From Trichosphaerium sp. ATCC 40318 (Eukaryota > Discosea > Flabellinia > Trichosidae): DNA of 21,704 nt. The notes under the pieces are model-generated. The model did no database searches. It saw only the letters and a list, made by a program, of their open reading frames with translations, and was not told the DNA's origin. Where the stretch lies: the NCBI GenBank assembly GCA_038496445.1, contig JALMLS010000094.1:1-21704 (forward strand), read 5' to 3'. A program made the translations under genes and the position numbers. The stretch's first letter is position 1, and the number at the start of each line of letters is the position of its first letter. Below are positions 20,358 through 21,704 of the stretch, piece by piece.

Positions 20358-21695
20358 TTAGCCACGTAGAAGGTTCATAATCTCATCCTTTGTGATCGTA
20401 CTCACAAACCTATCATTTTTCTGTACACGCCAATAACTATCACAATGCTCACCAAGTAAACTAACAAACTCTTCGTCATGTGTAATAACAATAAGCTGAA
20501 AACCTCGTTGTTCACGACGTGTTTTAATAATGCTACAAAAAAATTATTAGAACTAAAGAATCACGCGCTGAAGATTTCTAAAGACTTACTTGCTCAATGC
20601 GTTTGCAAAACTTTCAACATTAAATCTATCAAGGTTTGTTGTTGGCTCATCAAGTGCAAGTACACCACAATTTGTACAAAATGTCTCAGCTAAAGCAAGC
20701 CTGATAATAAGTGAAGCCAAAACCTATAGAAAAAAAATTAAAAACTTGTCTTTCTTTGCCTTTAAAATTATTACCTTTTGACCAGCAGAACATCTACCGC
20801 GCATATTGAGTTCTGTACCTATATATAATATTAATTATGAAATCAAACCGTATTAAGGAAGTAAGGTAGCGTTGTAAAAAAGTCAGTTTTTGAGAAAAAA
20901 ACTCCAATAAAAGAATGAGAAAAGGTTTGCTGCTTTCTGATTTGAGATAAGCGCCTTACCTTGTTTTACCATAACCACTCTATAATTAAATACACGTTTA
21001 GTCTTTCCAGACTCAGAGTCGGCTCTGATTTCAAGGGTATCAATATCTTTACCCTTATAAGTAGCTTGCCAGAGTTCCTTTATAATCTTGTTAATTTCCT
21101 TCATTTTAGCACCATGATATGTTGTCAATGCATTATCAAGGGCATGATAATATTTATCTAGATCCGCTGTAGTCATCTTAAGCGTCTAATAATGAAAGTT
21201 TAGGCGAAAGAAATTGTAAAAAAAAATCTTCAAGTTGAAGCTTTAAAAAAAAGTTGATATTGTTCTAACTTGGTACCTTTAGTTGAACCATACGCTTATT
21301 ATATAAGTCATCAGCTCCAACATAAGATTTCTGACCCAATTGATCTGTTATTTCCTTTTCCTGGGACTTATACGCTGTAACTTGGCCAACGAATTTGTTT
21401 TTCTATGAAGGCGTAAGTTTCGTTTGGGGTTTTAAGAATAAAACAAGAAGGAAGCTCGTTGCTTAAGTGAAGCCTTGCCCTGAAGGTTTTTACGTTATAA
21501 CTAAATTTTTATAATACGCACACTAGCGGTTATAGTATTTAACTCTTTTTCAACAACTGCAGTATCATTGGCAACAGTTTCATAGCTCAGTCCAGAAAAG
21601 TCTTTTTTCTCTCTTTTTAATACTTGTTTCCAACTCTAATATTTCATCATGTAGATTCAACAGCCTGATATTCTCTTCTATTTTCTTACATGTTC
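20358..21695 (-). pseudogene. RAD50: RAD50 C-terminal fragment, right copy (exons 21-26)
   Basis: Exons in coding order are 21695-21522, 21402-21277, 21185-20960, 20818-20775, 20723-20590 and 20532-20358. It encodes the last coiled coil and the C-terminal ATPase half: [31 protein letters not shown] and ITHDEEF. The N-terminal ATPase half, zinc hook and most coiled coil are absent because the window ends in intron 20. Exon 22 is in frame here (CTAAAG before the donor), unlike the left copy. Exon 21 carries an extra base (AAAAAGAGAGAAA against AAAAAGAAGAAA), which shifts the frame. The intron at 20819-20959 differs from its partner at several positions. Whether it is truncated or simply continues beyond the window cannot be told. 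Confidence 0.8.
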
Positions 21696-21704
21696 CTAAA
21701 TTTT

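Larger units (their letters stand above)
13514..21704 (-). repeat. Right arm of the giant inverted duplication
   Basis: This is the reverse complement of 5175-13352 and runs to the last base of the window. By eye, the inner 6.3 kb differ from the left arm only at four single-base indels in A/T runs. The outer 1.9 kb hold at least four substitutions and nine small indels, several of them an extra C next to a T-run or an extra G next to an A-run. Confidence 0.97.

Noticed and set aside
21650-21704. Telomere or hairpin chromosome end at the right edge
   Set aside because: The last bases are RAD50 intron 20 sequence with no telomeric repeat; the edge looks like an assembly or window end.

Overview
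The window is nuclear DNA from an intron-rich, A+T-rich microbial eukaryote. Genes carry many short introns (mostly about 40-190 nt) with GT-AG ends, AATAAA signals lie a few to about 30 nt after three stop codons, and the genes are single eukaryotic units rather than operons. RAD50, an actin-family protein, a sedolisin and a Thr/Pro-rich secreted protein fit a free-living protist or early-diverging fungus-like lineage. The sequence alone does not settle which, and I do not name a taxon.

Layout. 1-165 (minus) is the 5' end of an unrecognised gene, divergent from RAD50. 302-6512 (plus) is RAD50 in 26 exons. Then follow a divergent actin-family gene (6957-8326), a secreted mucin-like protein with a hydrophobic C-terminal tail (9404-10445), a 258-bp MITE-like element (10713-10970), a sedolisin/tripeptidyl peptidase (11078-12950), and, convergent with it, the last exon of a PH-domain protein (13124-13441, minus).

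From 13514 to the end the window is the reverse complement of 5175-13352. The whole set from the RAD50 C-terminal exons to the PH exon therefore occurs twice, head to head, as a giant palindrome with arms of about 8.18 kb and a unique centre of 161 bp. The centre is bounded by a 13-14 bp imperfect inverted repeat (GTTTTCCATAAAC / GTTTAGTGGAAAAC), the layout expected of a snap-back (hairpin-primed) inverted duplication. The centre belongs to the left locus: it encodes the upstream part of the left PH domain, while the right PH copy is cut at the junction.

The arms are nearly identical. The few differences are mostly 1-nt indels, clustered in the outer 1.9 kb. Frameshifts are reciprocal: left RAD50 exon 22 and left actin exon 4 are broken but intact on the right, while right RAD50 exon 21 is broken but intact on the left. 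A real palindromic amplification, an MDA (single-cell) chimera and a fold-back read or assembly artefact are all compatible with this, and the frameshift pattern makes the artefact explanations serious.

Functionally the genes are unrelated neighbours: DNA repair, cytoskeleton, cell surface, lysosomal or secreted proteolysis, and phosphoinositide signalling. The most interesting protein-level observation is the actin-family gene, which has actin length but lacks the residues that position the hydrolytic water.
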